A DNA stretch of 29,340 bases from DASQPA01 sp035644215 (GTDB lineage Bacteria; Acidobacteriota; Thermoanaerobaculia; Multivoradales; UBA5704), in NCBI GenBank assembly GCA_035644215.1, contig DASQPA010000505.1, positions 1-29,340 of the forward strand. The letters are read 5' to 3'. Numbering within the stretch: position 1 is the first letter of the stretch; every line of letters begins with the position of its first letter. Under the pieces are notes generated by a model. It saw only the letters and a list, made by a program, of their open reading frames with translations. It ran no database searches and was not told the DNA's origin. Below are positions 16,166 through 23,213 of the stretch, piece after piece. Made by a program: the position numbers and the translations under genes.

Positions 16166-16678
16166 TTATTCGCCCTTGACGAACGTCCCCCGCGCCGTAT
16201 CCTTCTGTACCCCGGGAAAGGCCAGCACCCGCCCGTGCGCCGCGCAGTAGACCCCGGGCGGCAGCACCCCGGCGGCGAAGATCGCTTCGGTCAGGTTCTG
16301 GAGAGCGTCCGAATGCTTCATTTCGAACGGCCGCATGGCGCCGGTGAGGACGATCGGCACTCGCGGTTCCGGGATGCGCTCGTAGAGGCGCTCGCCGGTC
16401 CGGGCGAGGGTATCCGTGCCGTGGAGGACGACGATGCCGCTCGCCGCCCGGGTCGCGCGGACGGCGTCGACGATGCGATCGCGATCGGCCTCGGTCATGT
16501 CGAGGCTGTCCTTGCTGAGCAGCTCCTGAACGGCGACCTCGGTCTCCTCCAGTCGCAGCTCGGCGAGCATGCGGCGGACGATCGAGTGACGGTTGACGAG
16601 CTCGCCCGTCTGCTCGTCGTAGGTCTTCTCGATCGTGCCGCCGGTCGTGATCAGAACAATCTTTCGACTCGGACGCAT
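16166..16678 (-). CDS. Single-domain L-asparaginase-like protein
   Basis: 170 residues; classical L-asparaginases have about 330 and two domains. Only the N-terminal catalytic domain is present. ITTGGTIE at 10-17 carries the nucleophilic Thr (T15), LHGTDTLART carries the second Thr-Asp pair, and VLTGAMRPFEMKHSDALQN covers the Lys region. These are the asparaginase signatures, so amide hydrolysis of asparagine or a related amide is plausible. Short stand-alone versions exist in other bacteria; this one ends cleanly (FVKGE) and does not look like a truncation. It starts 3 nt after the stop of AhpD-like gene B on the same strand, so the two are probably co-transcribed. Confidence 0.85.
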   Translation of the reverse strand: MRPSRKIVLITTGGTIEKTYDEQTGELVNRHSIVRRMLAELRLEETEVAVQELLSKDSLDMTEADRDRIVDAVRATRAASGIVVLHGTDTLARTGERLYERIPEPRVPIVLTGAMRPFEMKHSDALQNLTEAIFAAGVLPPGVYCAAHGRVLAFPGVQKDTARGTFVKGE

Positions 16679-16681
16679 GCT

Positions 16682-17086
16682 TCAGCGTTGCCCCTTCTGA
16701 GCCTTCAGGCCGTTACCGTTGCCGGCGCCCCGCTGCTCGTCGCGCAGCAGCTGGATGGTCTCGAAGGCATGCCGCAGGTGCGGAATGACGACCGTGCCGC
16801 CGACCACCAAGGCGACGTTCAGCGCATCGTGCAGCTCCTCGTCCCCCCATCCCACCTCGACGCACTTGTTCAGGTGATAGTCCATGCAATCGTTGCAGCG
16901 CAGGACGGTCGACGCGACGAGGCCGAGCAGCTCCTTCGTCCGCTTGTCGAGGGCGCCCTCCCGGTAGGCCGCGGTGTCGAGGTTGAAAAAGCGCTTGATG
17001 CCCAGATGCTCGGAGCTCATGATCTCCTCGTTCATCCGCAGCCGGTACGACCGGAACTCCTCCAGGTCCTCTACGTCCCTTGTCAT
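16682..17086 (-). CDS. Carboxymuconolactone decarboxylase/AhpD-like protein B
   Basis: 134 residues, a paralogue of the protein at 15627-16025 with the same CNDCMDYH redox motif. The sequences differ mainly by conservative changes (A/S, L/I, D/E) and in the C-terminal tail, where this copy has a GAGNGNG stretch. This points to a fairly recent duplication. CGGGAGAAC just upstream serves as the ribosome binding site. The asparaginase-like gene follows 3 nt after its stop. The duplication has either been interrupted by, or was built around, that gene. Confidence 0.88.
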   Translation of the reverse strand: MTRDVEDLEEFRSYRLRMNEEIMSSEHLGIKRFFNLDTAAYREGALDKRTKELLGLVASTVLRCNDCMDYHLNKCVEVGWGDEELHDALNVALVVGGTVVIPHLRHAFETIQLLRDEQRGAGNGNGLKAQKGQR

Positions 17087-17142
17087 AGCTGTTCTCCCGA
17101 TATGAAGTAGTACAACAAAGTGCTCGGCGGACCGGAATCATT

Positions 17143-17901
17143 TCAGGCCACGCCGAGGATCCAGCCTTCGAGACGGACCCGCTCCTGCTCCTCGGCAGAG
17201 AGGGGCGGTTGGAAATAGGCGTCGAGCAGGCCCAGCTGATCGCGCTCCCGGAGCCAGGCACAGATCGAGTAGGCCGCGTGCTCCTCCGGGCTCCGGCCGG
17301 CGCGCGGGAAGCGGTTGCGGAAGAGGTCGGGGAAGACCTCCGCCACGACCGACCGGCCGGGCGGCACCACGAAGCCGTCGAACGGCCAGAAGTGGACCTT
17401 GGCGCCGGCCTGGCGCAGGTAGGCGAGCCAGGGGATGCCGGCGTGGGCCGCCTTGGCGGCGCCGCCCCGCATCTCGAAGCGGAAGACGCCGCGCGCCGCG
17501 GGGGTCCACTGCTCGGTCAGGCGCAGCTCGTCGGGATGCCCGGTGCGCGAATTGCCCTCGCGCAGGTCGCGCACCCGCCGCGTGTCGGTGGGCCAGTGCG
17601 CCGTGAAGTCGGCCAGGAACTGCTCCCAGCTGCGCAGGTGGTGGCGCTCCAGGTAGCTCCGGGGGAAGGAGAAACCGTGGTCGATGCCGACGACCTTCGG
17701 CCGTTTCGGGTGGTCCTCGGTCAGCTTGCCGAGCAGCCACTCAGCGAGCGAACGGCGGCTCCACAGCCCCTTGTCGGGGTCGAGCTCCCGGCGCACCTCG
17801 TGGTCCTCCTCCACGGCGAAGACGTGGAGCGAGCGCATGGGGGTCGTCGGCGAGCGACGGCCCGAGTAGTCAATCCCGATGTACTCCTCGAAACGGGCCA
17901 A
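17143..17901 (-). CDS. RNase-H-fold-like protein (DUF429-like), function unknown
   Basis: 252 residues from a TTG start preceded by GGAGGG with 5-nt spacing. The opening YIGIDYSGRR and the later VVGIDHGFSF are typical first and central strands of RNase-H-fold proteins with conserved Asp (as in DUF429). EVFPDLFRNRFP and EEHAAYSICAWLRE near the C-terminus resemble the later strand and helix of such proteins. The assignment is by pattern only and I do not claim nuclease activity. No signal peptide or membrane helix is visible. The gene ends 57 bp before the AhpD-like B start on the same strand. Confidence 0.6.
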   Translation of the reverse strand: MARFEEYIGIDYSGRRSPTTPMRSLHVFAVEEDHEVRRELDPDKGLWSRRSLAEWLLGKLTEDHPKRPKVVGIDHGFSFPRSYLERHHLRSWEQFLADFTAHWPTDTRRVRDLREGNSRTGHPDELRLTEQWTPAARGVFRFEMRGGAAKAAHAGIPWLAYLRQAGAKVHFWPFDGFVVPPGRSVVAEVFPDLFRNRFPRAGRSPEEHAAYSICAWLRERDQLGLLDAYFQPPLSAEEQERVRLEGWILGVA

Positions 17902-17999
17902 GACATCCCTCCGGTGAGCTTCAGGTCCACGCTCTGATCTTACTCAGTTCAGTGCTTCCAAGGGGTCCGGAGGAGCCGCGGATCCTCCCCATCAAACAA

Positions 18000-18033
18000 G
18001 AGGCCCCGGTCCTCGCGAGAGAGCCGGGGCCTC
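18000..18033 (-). terminator. Rho-independent terminator of the small unit
   Basis: A perfect 10-bp stem (GAGGCCCCGG at 18000-18009 with CCGGGGCCTC at 18024-18033) encloses a 14-nt loop. In minus-strand sense it is followed by CTTGTTTGATG, a modest T-rich tail. It lies 11 nt beyond the stop of the small minus-strand frame ending at 18045 and upstream of the TTG of the 17143-17901 gene. Confidence 0.7.
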
Positions 18034-18044
18034 GGTTGGTCTGG

Positions 18045-18206
18045 CTAGGCGGCGGTGGGTCCCCCCGTTTCCGGGGCGGCCCTCCGATCCAGCGCACTAG
18101 GAGACGCTAGGGGAGGATCGCCCTTACGGGGCCGCCACCTCCACCATCCCTTGTCCGTTCGAACTACAATGCACTGGACCACCTCCTTTCTGGGCGTGTC
18201 CATCAT
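18045..18206 (-). CDS. Candidate small basic/Trp-rich protein
   Basis: 53 residues, beginning at tandem ATGs (18201-18206). It has a short hydrophobic patch (VVQCIVV), then a strongly basic aromatic block (KGWWRWRPRKG), then a Pro/Ala-rich tail. I do not recognise it. Support comes from context rather than homology: a TTGACA promoter upstream (18307-18335), a strong terminator 11 nt after the stop, and no overlap with neighbouring genes. No normal ribosome binding site precedes the first ATG. A very strong Shine-Dalgarno-like sequence lies inside the frame at 18175-18191, followed with 7-nt spacing by a GTG (18172-18174) that opens a different 16-codon frame ending at 18124. The unit could equally be a regulatory RNA. 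Confidence 0.35.
   Translation of the reverse strand: MMDTPRKEVVQCIVVRTDKGWWRWRPRKGDPPLASPSALDRRAAPETGGPTAA
18175..18191 (-). promoter_or_regulatory. Extended anti-16S (super Shine-Dalgarno) sequence
   Basis: Minus-strand AGAAAGGAGGTGGTCCA can pair along all 17 bases (one G-U) with the conserved 3' tail of bacterial 16S rRNA (UGGAUCACCUCCUUUCU). A GTG follows 7 nt after GGAGG. Confidence 0.6.
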
Positions 18207-18306
18207 CGGCAGGTCCCAACCTGCCCGGCTCCGTGGGCCGCCCCCGCCTCTTGAGAACCGCCGCGTCGTCCGCTCGTCGAACGCGCGGACCCGAAGACAC
18301 GTTGGT

Positions 18307-18335
18307 ATGGTGAGCGATCGGGAGCTGGATGTCAA
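18307..18335 (-). promoter_or_regulatory. Candidate promoter of the small unit
   Basis: On the minus strand a consensus TTGACA (18330-18335) overlaps the stop codon of the hydantoinase gene and is followed after 17 bp by CACCAT (18307-18312), a weak -10. It would drive a transcript of about 300 nt to the terminator at 18000. Confidence 0.45.
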
Positions 18336-20578
18336 TTCCAGTCGAGGACCAGCGCCCCGGCCCCGTCCACCCGCCCCTCCCAGCCCTCGGCCACGACCGT
18401 GGCGCTGTGGCGTTCGAAGACCAGGGCGGGGCCGGCGAAGGTGGCGCCGGCGGCGAGACCGGAGCGCTCGTAGGCCGGGACCTCGCGGAAGCGGCCGGAG
18501 AAGCAGGCGCGGCGGTGGCCGGCGGGATCGGCGGGATCGGCGGCGACCGCCGCGTCGTCCGTGGCCGCGGCCGGCGCCGGGGCGAGGAGCTCGGCCGGCC
18601 GTGAGGAGGCGATGGCGCGGAGGGCGACCAGCTCGATCGGCCGCCCCTCGGGAGTGTAGCCGTAGAGGGCGCGGTAGGCGGCGGCGAACGCCGCCTCGAC
18701 CGCCCCTCCCTCTGGAAGCTCGACGGCGAGCGTCGCCTCCTGCCCGGTGAAGCGCAGATCGAGGAGCCGCCGCCGCACGTAGATCTCTTCCGCCGGGATC
18801 CCCTCCTCCGCCACCGCCGCCGCCGCCACCCTCCCCAGCTCCTCCATCCAGGGGCCGATCCGCTCCTCGACCTCGGCGAGCGGCAGGAGCACCTGGCGCT
18901 CGCCGAAGCGCTCGACGACCGCCGCGGCCAGACCGGCGGCGGAGAGCAGGCCGGCGTCCTCGGGCACCAGGACGCGGTGGACGCCGAGCCGCGCCGCCAC
19001 CGCGCAGGCGTGCTGGGCGCCGGCGCCGCCGAAGGCGACCAGAGCGTAGTCGGCCGGGTCGTAGCCGCGGGCGAGCGAGATCCGCCGGATGGCGTCGGCC
19101 ATCCGCTCGTCGGCGATGTCGAGCAGGCCCTCGAGCAGCGCTTCCCGCTCCGGTGCGCTCCCCTCGGAGCGCGCGATGGCCTCCCGCAGGGTCAGAAGAG
19201 CGTGCTCGGCCGCCGCCGGGTCGATGGGGATCTCGAAGCGCCCGGGGTCGAGCCGGCCGAGGAGGAGGTTGACGTCGGTCAGGGTGAGCGGCCCGCCGGC
19301 GCCGTAGCAGGCCGGCCCCGGATCGGCGCCGGTGCTCTCCGGCCCGACCTTGAGCTGGAAGCCGTCGTAGCGGCAAACCGAGCCGCCGCCGGCGGCGACG
19401 CTCTCGACCGCCAGGGCGGGGGCGACCAGGTGGGCGTCCCCCACCCGGTGCTCGAAGAGGTACTCGAAATCGCCGTCGTAGCGCGCCACGTCGGTCGAGG
19501 TCCCCCCCATGTCGAAGGCGATGACCTTCTCCTCCCCCGAGCGCCGGCCGGCTCCCGCCGCCCCCACCACCCCGCCCGCCGGCCCGGAGAGCAGGCTGTC
19601 CTTGGCGCGGAAGGCCTCGGCCCGCACCAGGCCGCCGGCGCTGGTCATGACGTGAAGGGCACCCTCCGGAAGCGCCGCGGCGACCCGCGACAGATATCCC
19701 GCGATCGGCTTCGAGAGGTAGGCGTCGACCACCGCGGTCTCGGCCCGCGGCAGGAGCTTGATGAGCGGCGCCAGCTCCGCCGAGAGCGCCACGTGGGAAA
19801 AGCCGGCGCGCCGCAAGAGGTCGCCCACCGTCCGCTCGTGGGCGGGGTTCCGGTAGCTGTGGAGGAGGGCGACCGCCGCCGCCTCGAACCCCTGGGCGAC
19901 GAGCCGGACCGCCGCTGCCTCCAGCTGTTCCAGGGCCGCCGCATCGAGCGCGAGGACGACCGAGCCATTGGCGGCGAGCCGCTCGGCGACCTCGACCACC
20001 GCGGCATAGAGCGGCGCCGGCTTCTCGATCCGCAGGGTGAAGAGCTCGGGACGCTGCTGGGTGCCGATCGCCAGGAGGTCGGCGAAGCCCCGGGTGATGA
20101 AGAGGGCGGTCCTCGCCCCCTTGCGCTCGAGGAGGGCGTTGGTCCCCCGGGTGGTCGCGAGGCGCATCGAGATCGGCGGCAGCGGCTCCCCCGGCCAGGT
20201 GCCGGTGACCAGCCGGGCGGCGAGGAGCGGCGCTTCTTCGTTCGAGCGCAGCTCGCAGCGCGCCGCGCCGGGAAGCGGGGAGAGCGGGCGGTCGAGGGTG
20301 AGGAGGCCGGAGCCCGGGTCGTAGCCGGTGATGATGGGCGGCGGCACAGGCGGCGCCGACTCCAGGAGATGGAAGGTGAAGCCGCGGAAGAAGCCCGCCG
20401 GGACGGCGGGCGCCGGCTCCAGCCGGACCTGGTCGGCTCGCTCTCCCGCGGAGGCGACCCGGGCGCGCAGGGCGCTCGTCGACAGCACCTTGGCCCGATG
20501 GAGCCGCCCCTCCGGGTCCACGGCCAGGCAGTCGGTGAACGTGCCGCCGGTGTCGATGAAGACGCGCCAGACCGCCAA
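18332..20578 (-). CDS. Hydantoinase/oxoprolinase A-like protein (HyuA family)
   Basis: 748 residues from a TTG start preceded by GGAGGAGGGCGAAGG. The opening FIDTGGTFTD is the ATP-binding signature of the hydantoinase A/5-oxoprolinase N-terminal domain. TRGTNALLERKGARTALFIT and the later FDMGGTSTDVARYDG mark the second ATP-binding region, and LGRLDP with AFGGAGAQHACA fits the HyuA core. These enzymes open hydantoin or 5-oxoproline rings using ATP. A full 5-oxoprolinase fuses HyuA and HyuB (about 1,280 residues), or the two are adjacent genes. No HyuB is next to it: upstream is the divergent DAHP synthase gene and downstream the small unit. The substrate is unknown. Confidence 0.88.
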   Translation of the reverse strand: MAVWRVFIDTGGTFTDCLAVDPEGRLHRAKVLSTSALRARVASAGERADQVRLEPAPAVPAGFFRGFTFHLLESAPPVPPPIITGYDPGSGLLTLDRPLSPLPGAARCELRSNEEAPLLAARLVTGTWPGEPLPPISMRLATTRGTNALLERKGARTALFITRGFADLLAIGTQQRPELFTLRIEKPAPLYAAVVEVAERLAANGSVVLALDAAALEQLEAAAVRLVAQGFEAAAVALLHSYRNPAHERTVGDLLRRAGFSHVALSAELAPLIKLLPRAETAVVDAYLSKPIAGYLSRVAAALPEGALHVMTSAGGLVRAEAFRAKDSLLSGPAGGVVGAAGAGRRSGEEKVIAFDMGGTSTDVARYDGDFEYLFEHRVGDAHLVAPALAVESVAAGGGSVCRYDGFQLKVGPESTGADPGPACYGAGGPLTLTDVNLLLGRLDPGRFEIPIDPAAAEHALLTLREAIARSEGSAPEREALLEGLLDIADERMADAIRRISLARGYDPADYALVAFGGAGAQHACAVAARLGVHRVLVPEDAGLLSAAGLAAAVVERFGERQVLLPLAEVEERIGPWMEELGRVAAAAVAEEGIPAEEIYVRRRLLDLRFTGQEATLAVELPEGGAVEAAFAAAYRALYGYTPEGRPIELVALRAIASSRPAELLAPAPAAATDDAAVAADPADPAGHRRACFSGRFREVPAYERSGLAAGATFAGPALVFERHSATVVAEGWEGRVDGAGALVLDWN

Positions 20579-20683
20579 ACCTTCGCCCTCCTCCGAAAGC
20601 CCTGTATCCTATCCCGGCTGGCGGCGCTCCCGGGGGACGCGCTCCCGAGTCCCGCCACACCGCCTTTTCGACACTACTCCCTT

Positions 20684-22084
20684 ATGCCGTCCATCATGCC
20701 CGTTCCCAAGTCGTCCGATTGGACCCCTGACTCCTGGCAGTCGAGGCGGGCCCTGCAGCAGCCCACCTATCCAGACCGCACCCGCCTCGACCGGGTGCTC
20801 GCCGAGCTCTCCTCCCTGCCCCCCCTCGTCACCTCCTGGGAGGTCGAGCGCCTGAAGACGCAGCTCGCCGAGGCGGCGCGCGGCGAACGCTTCCTCCTCC
20901 AGGGGGGCGACTGCGCCGAGAGCTTCGCCGACTGCAACTCCCAGGTGATCGCCGACAAGCTGAAGATCCTCCTCCAGATGAGCCTGGTCCTGGTGCACGG
21001 CATGCGCCGCCGGATCATCCGGGTCGGCCGCTTCGCCGGCCAGTACGCGAAGCCCCGGAGCGCCGACCTGGAGACCCGCGACGGGGTGACCCTCCCCAGC
21101 TACCGCGGCGAGCTGATCAACCGGGCGCCCTACACCTCGGCCGACCGGGTGCCCGACCCCGAGCTCCTCCTGCGCGCCTACGAGCGCTCGGCTTTGACCC
21201 TGAACTTCGTCCGCGCCCTGATCGACGGCGGCTTCGCCGACCTCCATCACCCCGAGTACTGGGACCTGACCTGGGTCAAGCACTCGCCGAACGCCGACGA
21301 GTACCGCCGGCGCCTGGTGGCGATCGGCGACTCCGTGGCCTTCCTGGAGAGCATTTCCGGCCAGCCGGTGGCCGAAATGGGCCGGGTCGACTACTTCACC
21401 AGCCACGAGGGGCTCCACCTCCTCTACGAGCAGGCGCAGACCCGCAAGGTGCCCCGGCGGTCCGGCTGGTACAACCTGTCGACCCACTTCCCCTGGATCG
21501 GCCTGCGCACCGCCGATCTCTCGGGCGCCCACATCGAGTACTTCCGCGGCATCAACAACCCGATCGCCGTCAAGGTGGGGCCGGGCACCTCCCCCGAGGC
21601 GCTGATCGCCCTGATCGCGGTGCTCGACCCCGAGCGCGAGCCCGGCCGGCTCACCCTGATCCACCGCTTCGGCCACGACAAGATCGCCGCCGGCCTGCCG
21701 CCGCTCCTGGACATCGCGCGCCGCGCCGGGCGCACCGTCCTCTGGGTCTCGGACCCCATGCACGGCAACACCGAGACCACGGCCTCCGGGGTCAAGACCC
21801 GGCGCTTCGAGCACATCCTGAAGGAGCTGGAACTCGCCTTCGAGATCCACCAGGAGGCCGGCTCCTACCTGGGCGGCGTCCACTTCGAGCTGACCGGCGA
21901 GGACGTGACCGAGTGCATGGGCGGGGCCCGCGGCCTGACCGAGCTCGACCTCGACCGCGACTACCGCTCCTCGGTCGATCCGCGGCTCAACTACGAGCAG
22001 GCCCTGGAGATGGCATTCCTCATCGCGCGGCGGATGGGACAGCCGGCCCCACCCTCCCGACCCTCGCGGGCGGCGGGAGGGTAG
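20684..22084 (+). CDS. Class II 3-deoxy-7-phosphoheptulonate (DAHP) synthase
   Basis: 466 residues (462 if the ATG at 20696 is used), the length of plant/Mycobacterium-type class II enzymes. It joins phosphoenolpyruvate and erythrose 4-phosphate in the first step of the shikimate pathway. GGDCAESF contains the metal-binding Cys (C77). Other signatures are VGRFAGQYAKPRS, GPGTSPEALIALI, DPMHGNT and LTGEDVTECMGG. The last residues (PSRPSRAAGG) are encoded by a GC-rich hairpin that also contains the stop codon. It is divergent from the hydantoinase A-like gene with 105 bp between starts, where both promoters must lie; no other aromatic-pathway gene is nearby. Confidence 0.95.
   Translation: MPSIMPVPKSSDWTPDSWQSRRALQQPTYPDRTRLDRVLAELSSLPPLVTSWEVERLKTQLAEAARGERFLLQGGDCAESFADCNSQVIADKLKILLQMSLVLVHGMRRRIIRVGRFAGQYAKPRSADLETRDGVTLPSYRGELINRAPYTSADRVPDPELLLRAYERSALTLNFVRALIDGGFADLHHPEYWDLTWVKHSPNADEYRRRLVAIGDSVAFLESISGQPVAEMGRVDYFTSHEGLHLLYEQAQTRKVPRRSGWYNLSTHFPWIGLRTADLSGAHIEYFRGINNPIAVKVGPGTSPEALIALIAVLDPEREPGRLTLIHRFGHDKIAAGLPPLLDIARRAGRTVLWVSDPMHGNTETTASGVKTRRFEHILKELELAFEIHQEAGSYLGGVHFELTGEDVTECMGGARGLTELDLDRDYRSSVDPRLNYEQALEMAFLIARRMGQPAPPSRPSRAAGG
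22051..22082 (+). terminator. Hairpin at the DAHP synthase stop codon
   Basis: An 8-bp perfect stem (ACCCTCCC at 22051-22058 with GGGAGGGT at 22075-22082) encloses a loop containing CCCTCGCGGGCGGC (22061-22074). The stem ends at the T of the TAG stop. The loop sequence is repeated exactly at 22770-22783. Confidence 0.6.
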
Positions 22085-22088
22085 GTCT

Positions 22089-22475
22089 TCAATCCCAAAC
22101 GGCCTGGGAGTAATGATCCCGGATGAGCTGGTCCCGGGTCACGAGCGGTGCATTGCGCAGGGCGGCCTGGCTGACGATGATCCGGTCGAAGGGGTCGCGG
22201 GTCCAGGATTGGCCGAGAGCCATCCTGGCAACCTCGACGAAGGGCAGCTCGCACACCTCCAGGCCGATGTCTCGGGTCAGTGCGGCGAGGACGACCTCGG
22301 CAGGTTCCGACGCGCGCTGGATCTCGAAGAGATACTGGAGCTCCAGCACGACGAACGGAGAGATCAGGAGGTCGTTTTCCTCCAGGAGTCGACGGGCGAG
22401 TTGCGGCAGAGCATCGGTCCGGCCGATGCGCAACCAGGTGACGACGTGGGTGTCGAGATAGATCAGGGACGCCAT
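22089..22475 (-). CDS. PIN-domain toxin (VapC-like)
   Basis: 128 residues. The PIN-domain acidic residues are in place: D8 (YLDTHV), E45 (FVVLELQYLFE), D94 and D97 (TRDPFDRII), and D115 (LVTRD). This is the pattern of type II toxin RNases that cleave tRNA or other RNA; the target is unknown. The frame opens inside the 3' end of the antitoxin gene (13-nt overlap), the usual coupled arrangement. It ends 4 nt after the DAHP synthase stop, so the two genes converge almost without a gap. Confidence 0.88.
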   Translation of the reverse strand: MASLIYLDTHVVTWLRIGRTDALPQLARRLLEENDLLISPFVVLELQYLFEIQRASEPAEVVLAALTRDIGLEVCELPFVEVARMALGQSWTRDPFDRIIVSQAALRNAPLVTRDQLIRDHYSQAVWD

Positions 22476-22696
22476 TCCCCGGACCAGTCGAGGTGGACCA
22501 CGTCTTCCGGGTCGCAGCAGAGGTATCCGGGATTCGGCTTCAGATTGTCCAGCTTGCTCCGCGGTGCGGCGGATACGATCTTTAGGATCTTCCCTCGGCG
22601 CTCGATCTCGACCGGCACACCGGTCTCCAGCACCTCGTCGAGGATCCGGTAGACGTTCTCGCGCAGCTTGGAAGCGGTCAGAGGCTCTTTCATCAT
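22463..22696 (-). CDS. Antitoxin, Phd/YefM-like
   Basis: 77 residues from tandem ATGs at 22691-22696, preceded by GGAGAGAG. The N-terminal half (TASKLRENVYRILDEVLETG, then VPVEIERRGKILKIV) matches the DNA-binding, dimerising part of Phd/YefM antitoxins. The C-terminal part (PGYLCCDPEDVVHLDWSGEW) would wrap the toxin. The upstream ATG at 22747 was rejected because a consensus promoter lies between it and this start. As in other type II systems it should neutralise the PIN toxin and repress its own promoter, which carries an inverted repeat. Confidence 0.85.
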   Translation of the reverse strand: MMKEPLTASKLRENVYRILDEVLETGVPVEIERRGKILKIVSAAPRSKLDNLKPNPGYLCCDPEDVVHLDWSGEWRP

Positions 22697-22710
22697 CTCT
22701 CTCCAGAAAG

Positions 22711-22740
22711 AGGATAGCTCCCCTATCGTACGACTGTCAA
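22711..22740 (-). promoter_or_regulatory. Promoter and operator of the toxin-antitoxin pair
   Basis: On the minus strand TTGACA (22735-22740, perfect consensus) and TATCCT (22711-22716) are spaced by 18 bp. The transcript would start about 8 nt before the antitoxin ATG. An inverted repeat GATAG-CTCCC-CTATC (22713-22727) overlaps the -10 and spacer, a suitable operator for autorepression. Confidence 0.72.
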
Positions 22741-22755
22741 GCGACATGGCGTACG

Positions 22756-22795
22756 TCTCACCCCCCCGGCCCTCGCGGGCGGCAGGGGGGTGAGA
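22756..22795. terminator. Hairpin between toxin-antitoxin and Cys-rich peptide gene
   Basis: A perfect 11-bp stem (TCTCACCCCCC at 22756-22766 with GGGGGGTGAGA at 22785-22795) encloses a loop with CCCTCGCGGGCGGC (22770-22783), identical to the loop of the hairpin at 22051-22082. It lies downstream of the minus-strand Cys-rich peptide gene and could end its transcript. Confidence 0.65.
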
Positions 22796-22800
22796 TCCGG

Positions 22801-22822
22801 CCTAGGGTTCTACCCCGCTAGG
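22801..22822. terminator. Small hairpin at the Cys-rich peptide stop codon
   Basis: CCTAG (22801-22805) pairs with CTAGG (22818-22822), with GGT/ACC pairing inside. The stem includes the TAG stop codon of the Cys-rich peptide gene (22818-22820). It stands directly beside the larger hairpin at 22756-22795. Confidence 0.4.
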
Positions 22823-23057
22823 GGCAGGCCTGGTCGTTGGGGATGCAGGTCGCCTTGCCGTGGATGATGCAGCAGTGGTCGCCGATGATGCAGAGCAGGT
22901 TGCAAACCTGCCCGGACGGCGGGTCTTCCCAGGGTAGCGGCTGCGACGACGACGTCACGGGGGTGGGGGGCTGCGGGGGGGTCGCCTGCGGGGCTGCGGC
23001 AACCAGGGTCGTACACATCATGGCGAGTCCACCCATCAGCATTGAAGTTTTACTCAT
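22818..23057 (-). CDS. Small secreted Cys-rich peptide
   Basis: 79 residues from the ATG at 23057, preceded by GGAGGCAAGAGTC; the frame is open further upstream. A signal peptide is evident (MLMGGLAMMCTTLVAAAP). A Pro/Thr/Ser-rich linker follows, then a compact C-terminal domain with six Cys in about 27 residues (CNLLC, HCCIIHG, TCIPNDQAC), including a Cys-Cys pair. This could form three disulfides outside the cytoplasm. I do not recognise the family; a role as a small structural, inhibitory or metal-binding peptide is possible but unproven. Confidence 0.7.
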   Translation of the reverse strand: MSKTSMLMGGLAMMCTTLVAAAPQATPPQPPTPVTSSSQPLPWEDPPSGQVCNLLCIIGDHCCIIHGKATCIPNDQACP

Positions 23058-23213
23058 GACTCTTGCCTCCTTCGCCCGAGTCGCCTCGGGATTCGGGGGG
23101 CGCTCTCCACCCAGGAAACTTCGCAAAGACCATGCCCATATAGCCAACCATGCAATAGAACGCTGAACCCGCCGGCGAGGCCGGGAGGCACCGTGGAGCC
23201 GGGGAGCGGGGAA

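Noticed and set aside
18171..18195. 16S rRNA gene fragment on the plus strand
   Set aside because: The similarity to the 16S 3' end is limited to 17 bp. The preceding bases do not match the conserved helix 45 region, so it is not a degraded rRNA gene.
18045..20660. 871-codon minus-strand open frame
   Set aside because: Over most of its length it is the wrong frame of the hydantoinase gene (Arg/Gly/Pro-rich). Only its last 53 codons, beyond that gene, are kept as a candidate small frame.
22742..22747. Alternative antitoxin start at 22747
   Set aside because: A perfect TTGACA -35 and matching -10 lie downstream of it, and the extra 17 residues do not resemble an antitoxin N-terminus.
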